A DNA stretch of 64,000 nucleotides from an uncultured bacterium. GTDB taxonomy: Bacteria > Verrucomicrobiota > Lentisphaeria > Victivallales > UBA1829. Under the pieces are notes generated by a model. The model had not been told where the DNA came from. It did no database searches and worked only from the letters and a program-made list of their open reading frames with translations. The number at the start of each line of letters is the position of its first letter. The stretch's first letter is position 1. Shown piece after piece: positions 48,182 through 56,363 of this stretch. The position numbers were made by a program, and so were the translations under genes. The stretch is taken from assembly GCA_902780135.1 (NCBI GenBank), contig CACZEK010000007.1, positions 1 through 64,000 on the forward strand, written 5' to 3'.

Positions 48182-49165
48182 TTAGTTTTCGAGTTCACCT
48201 GAACAATCCCCATCTTGACGAATTCGCAAAATTCGTTCAGACACAAGTAATTTAATGTCCGTTTTCATTTCTTTTGGCAGGAATGAAGCGGACAATGCTG
48301 CCGGAAGATTATTCTCCACAGAATTGACGATCCTGTTCAAGGCTCTGGCGCTTTGAACGGCGGTCAGGTTCATGGAAACGGCAAACTTTTCAAAATCAGC
48401 CCGTTTCAGCCGGTTCTTCTTTCCGTTCAGCGTCAGGGCGAGTTCCTCCGTGTCCGCCGGCATGATGATCTTCACGGGGACGAGATCGTACGCCGGACTC
48501 AGCTCCCACGCGCCATTTTCCTTCCGCAGGAGCGAGAATTTTTTCAGGTGCATGTCGGAATTGCCCGTCAGGAAGCTGAATACCGTCAGCTCGAAAAGCC
48601 TGACGGCGTCCAAACCGGGGGCGTCGGAATACTTGCGGAGCGCTTTTCCGACCTGTTCCATGGAGCCGTTGTATTTCTGGGCGGTCACTTTGTTGAGGAT
48701 CTGGCAGAAATCCTCCATATGAAGCATCCTGCCGCCTTCGCGGTCCATCCGGCGCGTTATGTAGGCGAGTTCGCCGGATTTGAGCGGGATGAGCCCGGAT
48801 TCCGCCGTTGAGATTTTGCATGTCTTCGCCAGCTGCATGCAGAAATGCTCCGCTTCCGGAAGATGCTTCCACTGCGGCGTCTGCGGTTTCAGGATGTAAT
48901 TCCCCTCAAGGCCGACCAGAGTCAGCCGGGCGTTCGTGAGAGGATTCCCTCGTTCGAGATGCAGGGAAAGTTTCGGCTGGACGCCGGGAACGGTGATACG
49001 GCTCAGCACCGTATTTTTCGCCAAGGCGTTCAATTCTTCCTGCGTGTAGTCCAACACGGGAATGCTTCGGTCTTTGAACAGCTTTCCGGCACACTTCGGA
49101 TGGTAATGGGAATTCTGTTCGGACAGAGGCAACCCGCAGCACAGACAACGGTTCTCATATGTCAT
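48182..49165 (-). CDS. hipT: HipT-type serine/threonine kinase toxin
   Basis: The 327-aa HipA-family kinase lacks the N-subdomain 1, which is encoded separately as hipS. Visible: a Cys-rich start (CLCCGLP...HPKC), glycine-rich loop ITVPGVQPKLSL (57-68), nucleotide Lys in YILKPQT (90-96), catalytic TGNSDMHLKKFSLL (200-213) and metal Asp in SPAYDLV (223-229). In described HipT the loop carries an S-x-S autophosphorylation pair; here the aligned residues read T-V-P. The toxin is expected to phosphorylate a tRNA synthetase (TrpS in E. coli HipT). ATG overlaps the hipS stop. Confidence 0.9.
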   Translation of the reverse strand: MTYENRCLCCGLPLSEQNSHYHPKCAGKLFKDRSIPVLDYTQEELNALAKNTVLSRITVPGVQPKLSLHLERGNPLTNARLTLVGLEGNYILKPQTPQWKHLPEAEHFCMQLAKTCKISTAESGLIPLKSGELAYITRRMDREGGRMLHMEDFCQILNKVTAQKYNGSMEQVGKALRKYSDAPGLDAVRLFELTVFSFLTGNSDMHLKKFSLLRKENGAWELSPAYDLVPVKIIMPADTEELALTLNGKKNRLKRADFEKFAVSMNLTAVQSARALNRIVNSVENNLPAALSASFLPKEMKTDIKLLVSERILRIRQDGDCSGELEN

Positions 49166-49479
49166 TGCGGCACCTCCCGCACACTCGCCGCGCCGACGCA
49201 ATCCCGGCAGCATGCCAGAAGCAGTCCCATGCGGTCGTCCGGATCGAGCTTCCAGTTGTCGACGGCGATTTCCAGCAGCCAGCCTTCCGGGATCAGGCCG
49301 TCGAAAAATGGAAACAGGGTCCGGTCGAAAAAAACGCCCTGCTGCAAGGGGAAATTAACGGAAAGCCGCACCGGATCGTTTGCCAGATACCCAACATCGT
49401 ACTGGAACGTGTAGCCGTTCTCGTCCTCGGTCAGGAGTCCGGCCAGCCGTCCGTAGAGATAGATTTCGGCCTGCCGCAT
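49162..49479 (-). CDS. hipS: HipS-type antitoxin (HipA N-subdomain 1)
   Basis: The 105-aa protein matches the HipA N-terminal subdomain: AEIYLYGRLAGLLTEDENGYTFQYD, VNFPLQQGVF, LFPFFDGLIPEGWLLEIAVDNWKLDPDDRMGLLLACCRDCVGA. In HipBST modules this small protein, rather than HipB, neutralises the kinase. It starts 3 bp after hipB and overlaps hipT by ATGA. Confidence 0.9.
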   Translation of the reverse strand: MRQAEIYLYGRLAGLLTEDENGYTFQYDVGYLANDPVRLSVNFPLQQGVFFDRTLFPFFDGLIPEGWLLEIAVDNWKLDPDDRMGLLLACCRDCVGAASVREVPQ

Positions 49480-49482
49480 CGG

Positions 49483-49686
49483 TTATTCCTCCCGTGTGCC
49501 CGGAATCGGACCAAGCTGATGCCCGAAAAGATCAAGGACGAAGTTGACCTTGTCCATGCGGAGCGTCGGCTTCCCGGCCTCCAGCTCGCGGATAAACCGG
49601 ATGCCGACGCCGGCCCGGTCCGCAAGGTCGCGTTGGGTCAGTTTATACTCTTTTCGTTTCTGTTGTACGAACTCTGAGATGGTCAT
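49483..49686 (-). CDS. hipB: HipB-type Xre DNA-binding protein
   Basis: The 67-aa protein is a Cro/CI helix-turn-helix (EFVQQKRKEYKLTQRDLADRAGVGIRFIRELEAGKPTLRMDKVNFVLDLFG). It should bind the CCGATCGG operators upstream and repress the operon. No ribosome site precedes the ATG, which lies directly after operator 1. Confidence 0.92.
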   Translation of the reverse strand: MTISEFVQQKRKEYKLTQRDLADRAGVGIRFIRELEAGKPTLRMDKVNFVLDLFGHQLGPIPGTREE

Positions 49687-49687
49687 A

Positions 49688-49790
49688 TTATACCCGATCG
49701 GTGTTTTTTTCGCGTGTTTTCTATAATTTACACCCGATCGGGTATAAAGTCAAGCAAAAATATCAAAAAAAAACACCGATCGGGTATAAT
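49688..49790 (-). promoter_or_regulatory. hipBST promoter with three operators
   Basis: Three sites share the palindromic core CCGATCGG: 49688-49704, 49730-49747 (perfect ACCCGATCGGGT) and 49773-49790. On the minus strand TTGACT (49753-49748), 17 nt, TAAATT (49730-49725) forms the promoter, so the middle operator fills the spacer, one lies upstream and one between promoter and ATG. This is a tight autorepression layout. Confidence 0.85.
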
Positions 49791-49824
49791 TTTGTTAAAA
49801 TGCAATATCTGACAAAATAGAGCA

Positions 49825-49865
49825 TAGTTCCCTGTGTCAATACAAAGTTTTGATACAGGGAACTA
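49825..49865. repeat. Long inverted repeat between hipBST and the Stn-like cluster
   Basis: TAGTTCCCTGTGTCAA / TTGATACAGGGAACTA, 16-bp arms with one G-T, 9-nt loop. No T run follows, so it is not a typical terminator. The rest of 49866-50062 is AT-rich then neutral, with no gene. Confidence 0.8.
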
Positions 49866-50062
49866 CGCACGCAAGCGCACGCAAAAAAATATATATAATA
49901 TATAAAAATAAAACGAGACGAGACGCGGCCCGGACACCGCAGGCGCCGTTCTTGCGGTGTGCTGCTGCGCAAGCAGACGGGAACGATCGCCATGCAGAAA
50001 ATCGCGGGCCCGGAGACGAGTCCGGGTCCGCGAGAAAATGCAAGCGTAAGACGCTGCGACGC

Positions 50063-52099
50063 TTACTCTTTCTTCTTCCAGTCGAGCGCGCCGGTGGGGC
50101 ATTCCTTCACGCATGCGCCGCAATCGACGCAGTAGTCCGGGAGGCCCTGTCCGAAGGTGGTGTCGACCATGGTGTGGAATCCGCGTTTCATCATACCGAG
50201 GAGGGACTTGTTGATGACCTCGGAGCAGACCTTCACGCAGGTGCCGCAGCGGATGCACTTCTGCTTGTCGTGGATGATGTATTTGTGGCGGACGTCGACG
50301 GCGGAGATCGGCTTGGCGCCCTTGTAGGCGTTGGGATCGACGCCGTAGGCGGTCGAATGCTTCTTCAGCAGGCAGTCGTGCTTGCCGGTGCAGCTGCACT
50401 CGATGCAGCGGTCGGCTTCGCCGGAGACCTGTTCGGGCGTGAACGTCGGATAGAGCTCGTGGAACGTGGTCTTGCGTTCCTCCAGCGGGATGTATTCGGG
50501 CTGGATGCGCTCGGCGTCGGAGACCTGGCGGATGTAGACGAGGTCTTCCTTCGCGAGGGAACGCCAGTGGCCGCGGGAGACGTTGAATTCGTACGGCGCC
50601 TTGTGCGGGACGCCGTTGAGGAAATCGACGACGGAGAGCGCGGCCTTGCGGCCCGCGGCGAGGGCTTCCACGACGGTGGCGGGACCGGACACGCAGTCGC
50701 CCGCGGCGAAGACTTTCTTCCTGCCGGAGCAGGTGAAATCGTCGGCGGAGATCTCGAAGCCGCGCTTGGAGGCGGCGAAGCCTTCGGGCACGACGGTGCG
50801 CTGGCCGATGGCGGAGATCACGGTGTCGGCCTGGAGCTTGAACTCGGAGCCGGGGATCAGGACCGGGGAACGGCGTCCGGAGGCGTCGGGCTCGCCGAGC
50901 TGCATGCGGGCGCAGGAGAGCGAGAGGGAGCCGTCGGCGTTCTTCGTGAGGGCGGCGGGCGCGGTGAGGAATTCGAACTTGACGCCTTCCTCCATCGCCT
51001 CGTCGACTTCGATCGCCTGCGCGGGCATTTCGTTGCGGGTGCGGCGGTAGACGATGGTCACGTCGCCGCCGAGGCGCAGGGCGGTGCGGGCGCAGTCGAT
51101 GGCGGTGTTGCCGCCGCCGACGACGATGGTGCGTCCGGGGTTCGGGCAGTCCTTCCAGTTCTTTCCGGCGATGTCGCCGAGCCACTGGATGCCCTTCTGC
51201 GCGGCTTCCTCGCCGTCGATGCGCATGGAGCTGGACGCCCAGGAGCCGACCGCAAGGATCACGGCGTCGAAATCCTGTTCGAGCTGTTCGATGGTGAAGT
51301 CCTTGCCGAGCTTCTGGCCGGTGCGGATCTCGATCCCGCCCATCTTGCCGAAGTGCGCGAGTTCCTTGCGGAGCGTATCCTTCGGGAGACGGAATTCCGG
51401 GATGCCGTAGCGGAGCATGCCGCCCGCCTCGGGCATCTGTTCGAAGAGGAACGAGGCGACGCCCTGCAGGCGGAGGTAATAGGCGGCGGAGAGGCCGGCC
51501 GGGCCCGCGCCGACGATGGCGACGCGCTTGCCGTTGAGGGCGGGCTGGTCTTCCATGTAGGTGTCGTAGTACATGTCGGCGGAAAGGCGCTTCACGTCGT
51601 TGATGGAGACGGGCTTGCCTCCGATGTTGCGGCGGCAGTCGCGTTCGCAGAAACGGGGGCAGACGCGTCCGACGGACATGGGCAGCGGGATGCGCTGCTT
51701 GATGATCTCAAGAGCTTTCCTGAAGTCGCCGTTGCGGCCGGCGCGGACGTATTCCTCGACGGTGGCGTGCGCGGGGCAGGCGAGGGTGCAGGGGGCTTCG
51801 CAGTCGCCGGTGTGCTCGGAGACGAGCAGGGAGAGGGCGGTGCGGCGCATGTCCTTCACCTCGTCGGAGGAGGCGTCGATCTCCTGTCCGGGCGCGGGGC
51901 AGGCGGAGCAGGAGGGGAGGAATTTTCCGGTCTTGCAGTCCTTGACGACGCAGACGAAGCAGCTGGTCGTCTTGGAGATTTTCTGGTTGTAGCAGAGCGT
52001 GGGGATCTCCACGCCGATGCGGGCGGCAGCCTGGAGGATGGTCTCGCCCGGCTGCGCGGCGACCTCGCGGCCGTCGATTTTGAAGATGATATCAGACAT
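50063..52099 (-). CDS. GltD/NfnB-like flavoprotein with extra Fe-S domains (StnA-like)
   Basis: The 678-aa protein has an N-terminal [2Fe-2S] domain (CYNQKISKTTSCFVCVV), a His-Cys cluster region (EHTGDCEAPCTLACP), a GltD-type two-Rossmann core (VAIVGAGPAGLSAAYYL and VVGGGNTAIDCARTA, GDCVSGPATVVEAL) and a C-terminal two-[4Fe-4S] ferredoxin (CIRCGTCVKVC, CVDCGACVKECP). GltD cores of this kind bind NADPH. With NuoF and NuoE homologues just upstream, this matches the Sporomusa-type transhydrogenase plan (NADH, NADPH and ferredoxin), which I infer from architecture and order. Alternative: a formate or other dehydrogenase partner. Confidence 0.85.
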   Translation of the reverse strand: MSDIIFKIDGREVAAQPGETILQAAARIGVEIPTLCYNQKISKTTSCFVCVVKDCKTGKFLPSCSACPAPGQEIDASSDEVKDMRRTALSLLVSEHTGDCEAPCTLACPAHATVEEYVRAGRNGDFRKALEIIKQRIPLPMSVGRVCPRFCERDCRRNIGGKPVSINDVKRLSADMYYDTYMEDQPALNGKRVAIVGAGPAGLSAAYYLRLQGVASFLFEQMPEAGGMLRYGIPEFRLPKDTLRKELAHFGKMGGIEIRTGQKLGKDFTIEQLEQDFDAVILAVGSWASSSMRIDGEEAAQKGIQWLGDIAGKNWKDCPNPGRTIVVGGGNTAIDCARTALRLGGDVTIVYRRTRNEMPAQAIEVDEAMEEGVKFEFLTAPAALTKNADGSLSLSCARMQLGEPDASGRRSPVLIPGSEFKLQADTVISAIGQRTVVPEGFAASKRGFEISADDFTCSGRKKVFAAGDCVSGPATVVEALAAGRKAALSVVDFLNGVPHKAPYEFNVSRGHWRSLAKEDLVYIRQVSDAERIQPEYIPLEERKTTFHELYPTFTPEQVSGEADRCIECSCTGKHDCLLKKHSTAYGVDPNAYKGAKPISAVDVRHKYIIHDKQKCIRCGTCVKVCSEVINKSLLGMMKRGFHTMVDTTFGQGLPDYCVDCGACVKECPTGALDWKKKE

Positions 52100-52109
52100 G
52101 GGTTTTACC

Positions 52110-53843
52110 TCAGGCATTGGCGGATTGTTTGCGGACGCGGGAGACTGCCTTCTTCGGGCAGACTTCGATGCAGGAGTTGCACTTGGTGCACTTGGCGTTG
52201 TCGACGGAGAAGTTGTTCGCCGGGTCGATGGCGCCGACCGGGCAGGTCTTCACGCAGAGCTTGCACTTGATGCACTTCGCCGGGTCGATTGCGACGTCGA
52301 CGAGCGCGGGGCAGGCGAGCGCTTCGCAGACGTGGTCCTGGACATGCGCGAGATATTCGTTCTTGAAATAGCGGAGCGTGGAGAGCGCGGGGTTCGGGGC
52401 GGTCTGGCCGAGGCCGCAGAGCGCGCCCTTCTTGATCTTCGGGGCGATGTCCTCCAGGAACGCGATGTCGTCCATGGAGCCCTTGCCGGAGGTGATGCGC
52501 TCGAGCGCTTCGTACATGCGGGTGGTGCCGACGCGGCAGAACGTGCACTTGCCGCAGGATTCGCGGCGGGTGAAGTTCAGGAAGTAGCGCGCGGTCTCCA
52601 CCATGCAGCGGTTGTTCCCGATCACGATGAGGCCGCCGGAGCCCATGATGGCGCCGAGCTTGCCGAGGGAGTCGTAGTCGATCTTCACGCCGAATTCGGA
52701 TGCCGGGATGCAGCCGCCGGAGGGGCCGCCGGTCTGGACCGCCTTCACGGTGCCGGGCTCGGCTCCGCCGATGTCGTACACGATCTCGCCGAGCGTGATG
52801 CCCATGGGGACCTCGACGAGGCCCGGGGTCTTCACGTCGCCGGCGAGGGCGAAGATCTTGGTTCCCTTGCTCTTTTCCGTGCCGATGGCGGCGTAGGCGT
52901 CCGCGCCGATCTGGAAGATGATCGGGATGTTCGCGAACGTCTCGACGTTGTTGATGGCGGTCGGCAGGGTGTTCCAGCCGCTGTCCGTGGGGAACGGCGG
53001 GCGGAAACGCGGGGTGCCGCGCTTGCCTTCGAGCGAATGGATCATGGCGGTCTCCTCGCCGCAGACGAACGCGCCGGCGCCTTCCTTGATGGTGATCTCA
53101 AGCGGGGCTTCGCGGTTCGGCAGCTTGTTGAGGCCTGCCTTCTTCATCTCCTCGATGGCGATCGTGAGGTGCTTGATGGCGAGCGGATATTCGGCGCGGC
53201 AGTAGATGAAGAGGCGGGTCGCGCCGGTGGCGTACGCGCCGATGAGCATGCCTTCGAGGACCTGGTAGGGGACGCTCTCCATCATGGAACGGTCCATGAA
53301 CGCGCCCGGGTCGCCTTCGTCGGCGTTGCAGATCTGGACTTTGTCCGGGACCTTCTTCGCCGCGAGGAAACTCCACTTCATGCCGGTGGGGAATCCCGCG
53401 CCGCCGCGTCCGCGGAGGCCGGACGCCTTGACCGCGTCGACGACCTGTTCCGGGGTCATGGTCAGGACTTTTTCGAGGGCGGAGAAACCGCCGTTCGCCT
53501 TGTATTCGTCGAGGGAAACGGGGTTGATGTGCCCGGCGAGGCGGGTCACGAGGAGTTTTTCGAGCTTGGAGCGCTTCTCCGGGAAGACGAACCTGCCCTC
53601 TTCGCTCTGGGCGAGGATGGCGGCGGCGGCTTCGTCGGTGCCTTTCACGCGGCCATAGAAGATGCTGGAGCCGTCGGTGAGTTCGAGCTCGACGATCGGT
53701 TCAGCGTAGCAGTGGCCCATGCAGCCGGTTTCGCTGACGGGGATATTGCCTGCCTGCTTGCGGATGGCTTCGAGCACTGCGCCCGCTCCGGCGGCCAGAC
53801 CGCAGGACGCGGTCCCGACTTTAATGCGTTTGATGTCTGCCAT
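52110..53843 (-). CDS. NuoF-like flavin/Fe-S subunit (StnB-like)
   Basis: The 577-aa protein parallels HydB: N-terminal [2Fe-2S] domain (GTASCGLAAGAGAV, ETGCMGHCYAEP), GRGGAGFPTGMKW, NADEGDPGAFMDR, ESCGKCTFCRVGTTRM and C-terminal ferredoxin (CIKCKLCVKTCPVGAI, CTKCNSCIEVCPKKAV). It should be the NAD(H) and FMN site. Lies 10 bp before the StnA-like gene and 6 bp after the NuoE-like gene. It is a second copy of the type besides hydB. Confidence 0.9.
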   Translation of the reverse strand: MADIKRIKVGTASCGLAAGAGAVLEAIRKQAGNIPVSETGCMGHCYAEPIVELELTDGSSIFYGRVKGTDEAAAAILAQSEEGRFVFPEKRSKLEKLLVTRLAGHINPVSLDEYKANGGFSALEKVLTMTPEQVVDAVKASGLRGRGGAGFPTGMKWSFLAAKKVPDKVQICNADEGDPGAFMDRSMMESVPYQVLEGMLIGAYATGATRLFIYCRAEYPLAIKHLTIAIEEMKKAGLNKLPNREAPLEITIKEGAGAFVCGEETAMIHSLEGKRGTPRFRPPFPTDSGWNTLPTAINNVETFANIPIIFQIGADAYAAIGTEKSKGTKIFALAGDVKTPGLVEVPMGITLGEIVYDIGGAEPGTVKAVQTGGPSGGCIPASEFGVKIDYDSLGKLGAIMGSGGLIVIGNNRCMVETARYFLNFTRRESCGKCTFCRVGTTRMYEALERITSGKGSMDDIAFLEDIAPKIKKGALCGLGQTAPNPALSTLRYFKNEYLAHVQDHVCEALACPALVDVAIDPAKCIKCKLCVKTCPVGAIDPANNFSVDNAKCTKCNSCIEVCPKKAVSRVRKQSANA

Positions 53844-53849
53844 GGCGGA

Positions 53850-54305
53850 TCAGCCTTTCGCTTTGTACTCGTTGAGGATCTTGGTCAGGCTTTTGCGGTC
53901 GAGCTTGCCGTAGACGCGTCCGTTGATGGAGAGGACGGGGGCGAGGGAGCAGCAGCCGAGGCACGCGACGGTCTCGATGGAGAAGAGGCCGTCTTCGGTG
54001 GTCTCGCCGTCGCCGATGCCGAGCTCGGCGGAGACCCATGCGCGGATCTGCGTGGACCCCTTGATATGGCAGGCGGTGCCGTCGCAGACGCTGAGTTTGT
54101 ATTTGCCGGGTTTGGTGCGCTTGAACTGGGCGTAGAATGTGAGGACGCCTTCGACTTCCGCGGCCGGAATGCCGAAATGTTCCGCGGCAGCCAGGATGCC
54201 GTCGTTCGAGACGTATCCTTCGCGGGTCTGGATGAGCTGGAGCCCCTTGATCAGGTTGCCCTTGTCGGGTTCCACTTCTCCGAGGTAGGAAAAAGCACTG
54301 TTCAT
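53850..54305 (-). CDS. NuoE-like [2Fe-2S] subunit (StnC-like)
   Basis: The 151-aa thioredoxin-like ferredoxin has CDGTACHIKGS and CLGCCSLAPV as cluster ligands and the helical N-terminal domain LIKGLQLIQTREGYVSNDG. First gene of the three-gene cluster, with a promoter at 54370-54397. Confidence 0.93.
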   Translation of the reverse strand: MNSAFSYLGEVEPDKGNLIKGLQLIQTREGYVSNDGILAAAEHFGIPAAEVEGVLTFYAQFKRTKPGKYKLSVCDGTACHIKGSTQIRAWVSAELGIGDGETTEDGLFSIETVACLGCCSLAPVLSINGRVYGKLDRKSLTKILNEYKAKG

Positions 54306-54369
54306 GATTTCCCCTGTGGGTGTTGATTGGGTGGGTAGGTTGCAGGTTGTGTGCGTATGCGCAAACTAT

Positions 54370-54397
54370 AATATAGCATGCTTTTCCGAATAAACAA
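54370..54397 (-). promoter_or_regulatory. Promoter of the Stn-like cluster
   Basis: Minus strand TTGTTT (54397-54392), 16-nt spacer, TATATT (54375-54370), preceded by GGC. The same GGCTTG-T/A-TT start is seen before the DksA-like gene. Confidence 0.65.
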
Positions 54398-54468
54398 GCC
54401 GGAAAGACAATGTTGCCGTCTTTATCTTCCCGAAAAAAGCATTTTCCCCCTGCAGGACGGACGACGGC

Positions 54469-55335
54469 TCAATTCTCCGGACGGGGGCTGATCAAGGCCC
54501 GGATCTCCCGCTGCACGTTTTTTTCCTGTTCCGGTTCCGGGACGGATTCCGGTTCCGGGACGGGTTCGGCGACCCAGAAGGGATCGTACAGGGAATCGTC
54601 GGGGGACAGGTAGCCGACGCGGGTCTTCCAGCCGGACGAATCCGCGGGACGCGGCGTGAAATCCGTGCGGGCGGCGGCATGGCCGTCCACAAAGGCCGCC
54701 GTGCAGGCGCCGGAATGACGGAAATCGGCGTAACCGCCTTTGCCCGAAGATGGATTGTACAAAAACGCGGTCGGAGAAGGGCGGCCGGCGGCTCCGGCGA
54801 GGAAACAGGCGGCGTCGGCGAGGATGACCAGCCGCGACGGCGTCTTCACGTTCTGAATGCGGCAGAAACGGTAGTTCGGCGGCGATGCGGACACCCTGCC
54901 GAAGGACAGCAGGTAGTTCATGCCGTATCCGGCGAAACGCGCCGTCCAGGCGGGATTGAGGAGGAGCGTGGATTTCGCGGAGGGACACTCGAAAACGCGC
55001 CCTTTGGCGGCGCTGGAGTCCGGCACGACCCGCGCGAGGATGCCGGGCCCGCGGTGATTCGCGGAGGATTCCCAGCTGTCGAACGAAGCATCCCATGCCG
55101 GGCAGAAAAAACCGTTGTTCGCGTCGGCATAGAAAAGGTGCATCAGCGTGACTTCGCGGATGTTGCCGAGGCAGACCGCCTGACGGGCGCGGTCCCGCGA
55201 CGACGACAGTGCGGGCAGGAGCAGTCCGGCCAGGATCGCGATGATCGCGATCACGACCAGAAGCTCGACCAGGGTGAACCGGCGGAGCGCGGCGCCGGTG
55301 CGGCCTCCCGGAAGAAATCGGGCGGATGGTTTCAT
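54469..55335 (-). CDS. Prepilin-type protein with H-X9-DG element
   Basis: The 288-aa protein has the type II secretion/type IV pilin N-terminus [33 protein letters not shown], processed before Phe, then [18 protein letters not shown], and the [13 protein letters not shown] element (H-X9-DG) near the C-terminus, followed by a Pro/Glu-rich tail ([13 protein letters not shown]). Large families of such proteins are typical of Lentisphaerota and Planctomycetes, where their role is not settled. ATG 55335 has GAGG 4-5 nt upstream; promoter at 55503-55531. Confidence 0.9.
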   Translation of the reverse strand: MKPSARFLPGGRTGAALRRFTLVELLVVIAIIAILAGLLLPALSSSRDRARQAVCLGNIREVTLMHLFYADANNGFFCPAWDASFDSWESSANHRGPGILARVVPDSSAAKGRVFECPSAKSTLLLNPAWTARFAGYGMNYLLSFGRVSASPPNYRFCRIQNVKTPSRLVILADAACFLAGAAGRPSPTAFLYNPSSGKGGYADFRHSGACTAAFVDGHAAARTDFTPRPADSSGWKTRVGYLSPDDSLYDPFWVAEPVPEPESVPEPEQEKNVQREIRALISPRPEN

Positions 55336-55502
55336 GTTTCCTCTTTGCGTAACGGGCACAAATGCCGGAGGCGAATCCGGCGCGGGAAGTTCAGGGAGGC
55401 GGGGATCCGGCTTGCCGGCGATGAGGCCGGCTCACGGTTGCTCGACAGTTCGTGATTCGCACACGATTCACCCGGTCGTCCCTGCAGACGAAAACAGGTA
55501 TT

Positions 55503-55531
55503 ATTATACACCCGGAATGCGGAAAATGCAA
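55503..55531 (-). promoter_or_regulatory. Promoter of the prepilin gene
   Basis: Minus strand TTGCAT (55531-55526), 17-nt spacer, TATAAT (55508-55503). Confidence 0.65.
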
Positions 55532-55644
55532 GGCGGAAGGCGTCTTTTCAATGGCGCGTCCGCACACCGCCGCGCCATCGGGGAAACGAGGGAGGGTAAA
55601 GAGCCTTTCCAGCCCATACGCACGCGGAGTACGCGCGATTCGCG

Positions 55645-55684
55645 CAAGTTTCAGTTAAAACAAGTTCCTTTTAACTGAAACTTG
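55645..55684 (+). repeat. 40-bp palindrome, copy 6 (locus D)
   Basis: Arms CAAGTTTCAGTTAAAA / TTTTAACTGAAACTTG, loop CAAGTTCC. The left flank is a longer tag, CATACGCACGCGGAGTACGCGCG. Confidence 0.95.
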
Positions 55685-55687
55685 AGA

Positions 55688-55859
55688 GGTTGGTCGAACT
55701 CTCAAGGCGGGTTCGCACTCTTGCTTGAGGGGTTGGTCGAACTCTCAAGGCGGGTTCGCACCCTTGCTTGAGGGATTGGTCGAACTCTCAAGGCGGGTTC
55801 GCACTCTTGCTTGAGGGGTTGGTCGAACTCTCAAGGCGGGTTCGCACCCTTGTCCGGGG
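55688..55859. repeat. Tandem repeats of locus D
   Basis: Four copies of a 43-bp unit beginning GGTTGGTCGAACTCTCAAGG at 55688, 55731, 55774 and 55817. The unit end (GCTTGAGGGG) resembles the palindrome end (ACTTGAGAGG), so array and palindrome are joined. The rest of 55336-56363 holds the prepilin promoter, three palindromes and two unrelated spacers, with no gene. Confidence 0.92.
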
Positions 55860-55965
55860 CAGTTTTCCATCCTTATCCTCTCTCACAATGCGGGCGGTGT
55901 TAGGGAATGAGGGGGTAAAGACCCCTTTCCCCGCGCATACGCACACTGAGTACGCGCGATACGCG

Positions 55966-56005
55966 CAAGTTTCAGTTAAAACAAGTTCCTTTTAACTGAA
56001 ACTTG
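55966..56005 (+). repeat. 40-bp palindrome, copy 7 (locus D)
   Basis: Same arms and loop as copy 6; left flank CGCATACGCACACTGAGTAC. It is separated from copy 8 by 148 bp of unique sequence. Confidence 0.95.
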
Positions 56006-56153
56006 GGGATTTTCCGACTGTTCACTTCAGCAATTGGATGTTTTTGCTGTTGAACTCGGTTTTTTTCTCATTTTTCCAGGTCTTTGCAAAGCGCTTCCAT
56101 CCCGTTCAGGACATCCGTCCGCGCATACGCGCGCGGAGTACGCGCAATACGCG

Positions 56154-56193
56154 CAAGTTTCAGTTAAAACAAGTTCCTTTTAACTGAAACTTG
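56154..56193 (+). repeat. 40-bp palindrome, copy 8 (locus D)
   Basis: Same arms and loop; left flank CGCATACGCGCGCGGAGTAC. Beyond it are two 19-23-bp units (TTCATGGATGACAC, 56209 and 56239). It lies 170 bp beyond the feoB 3' end. Confidence 0.95.
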
Positions 56194-56363
56194 AGTTCTA
56201 TCCGGCTGTTCATGGATGACACTTGCTGGAATTACAGTTCATGGATGACACCTGCCGGAATAACTGTTCGAGGAAGGCGCTTGCCGGAAAACGGAAAACT
56301 GGAAAGCCGGGGGTTATGGAAAAACGAATGGGAAGGCCGGCTTGCGGAGCTTTTTCCCGCGCC

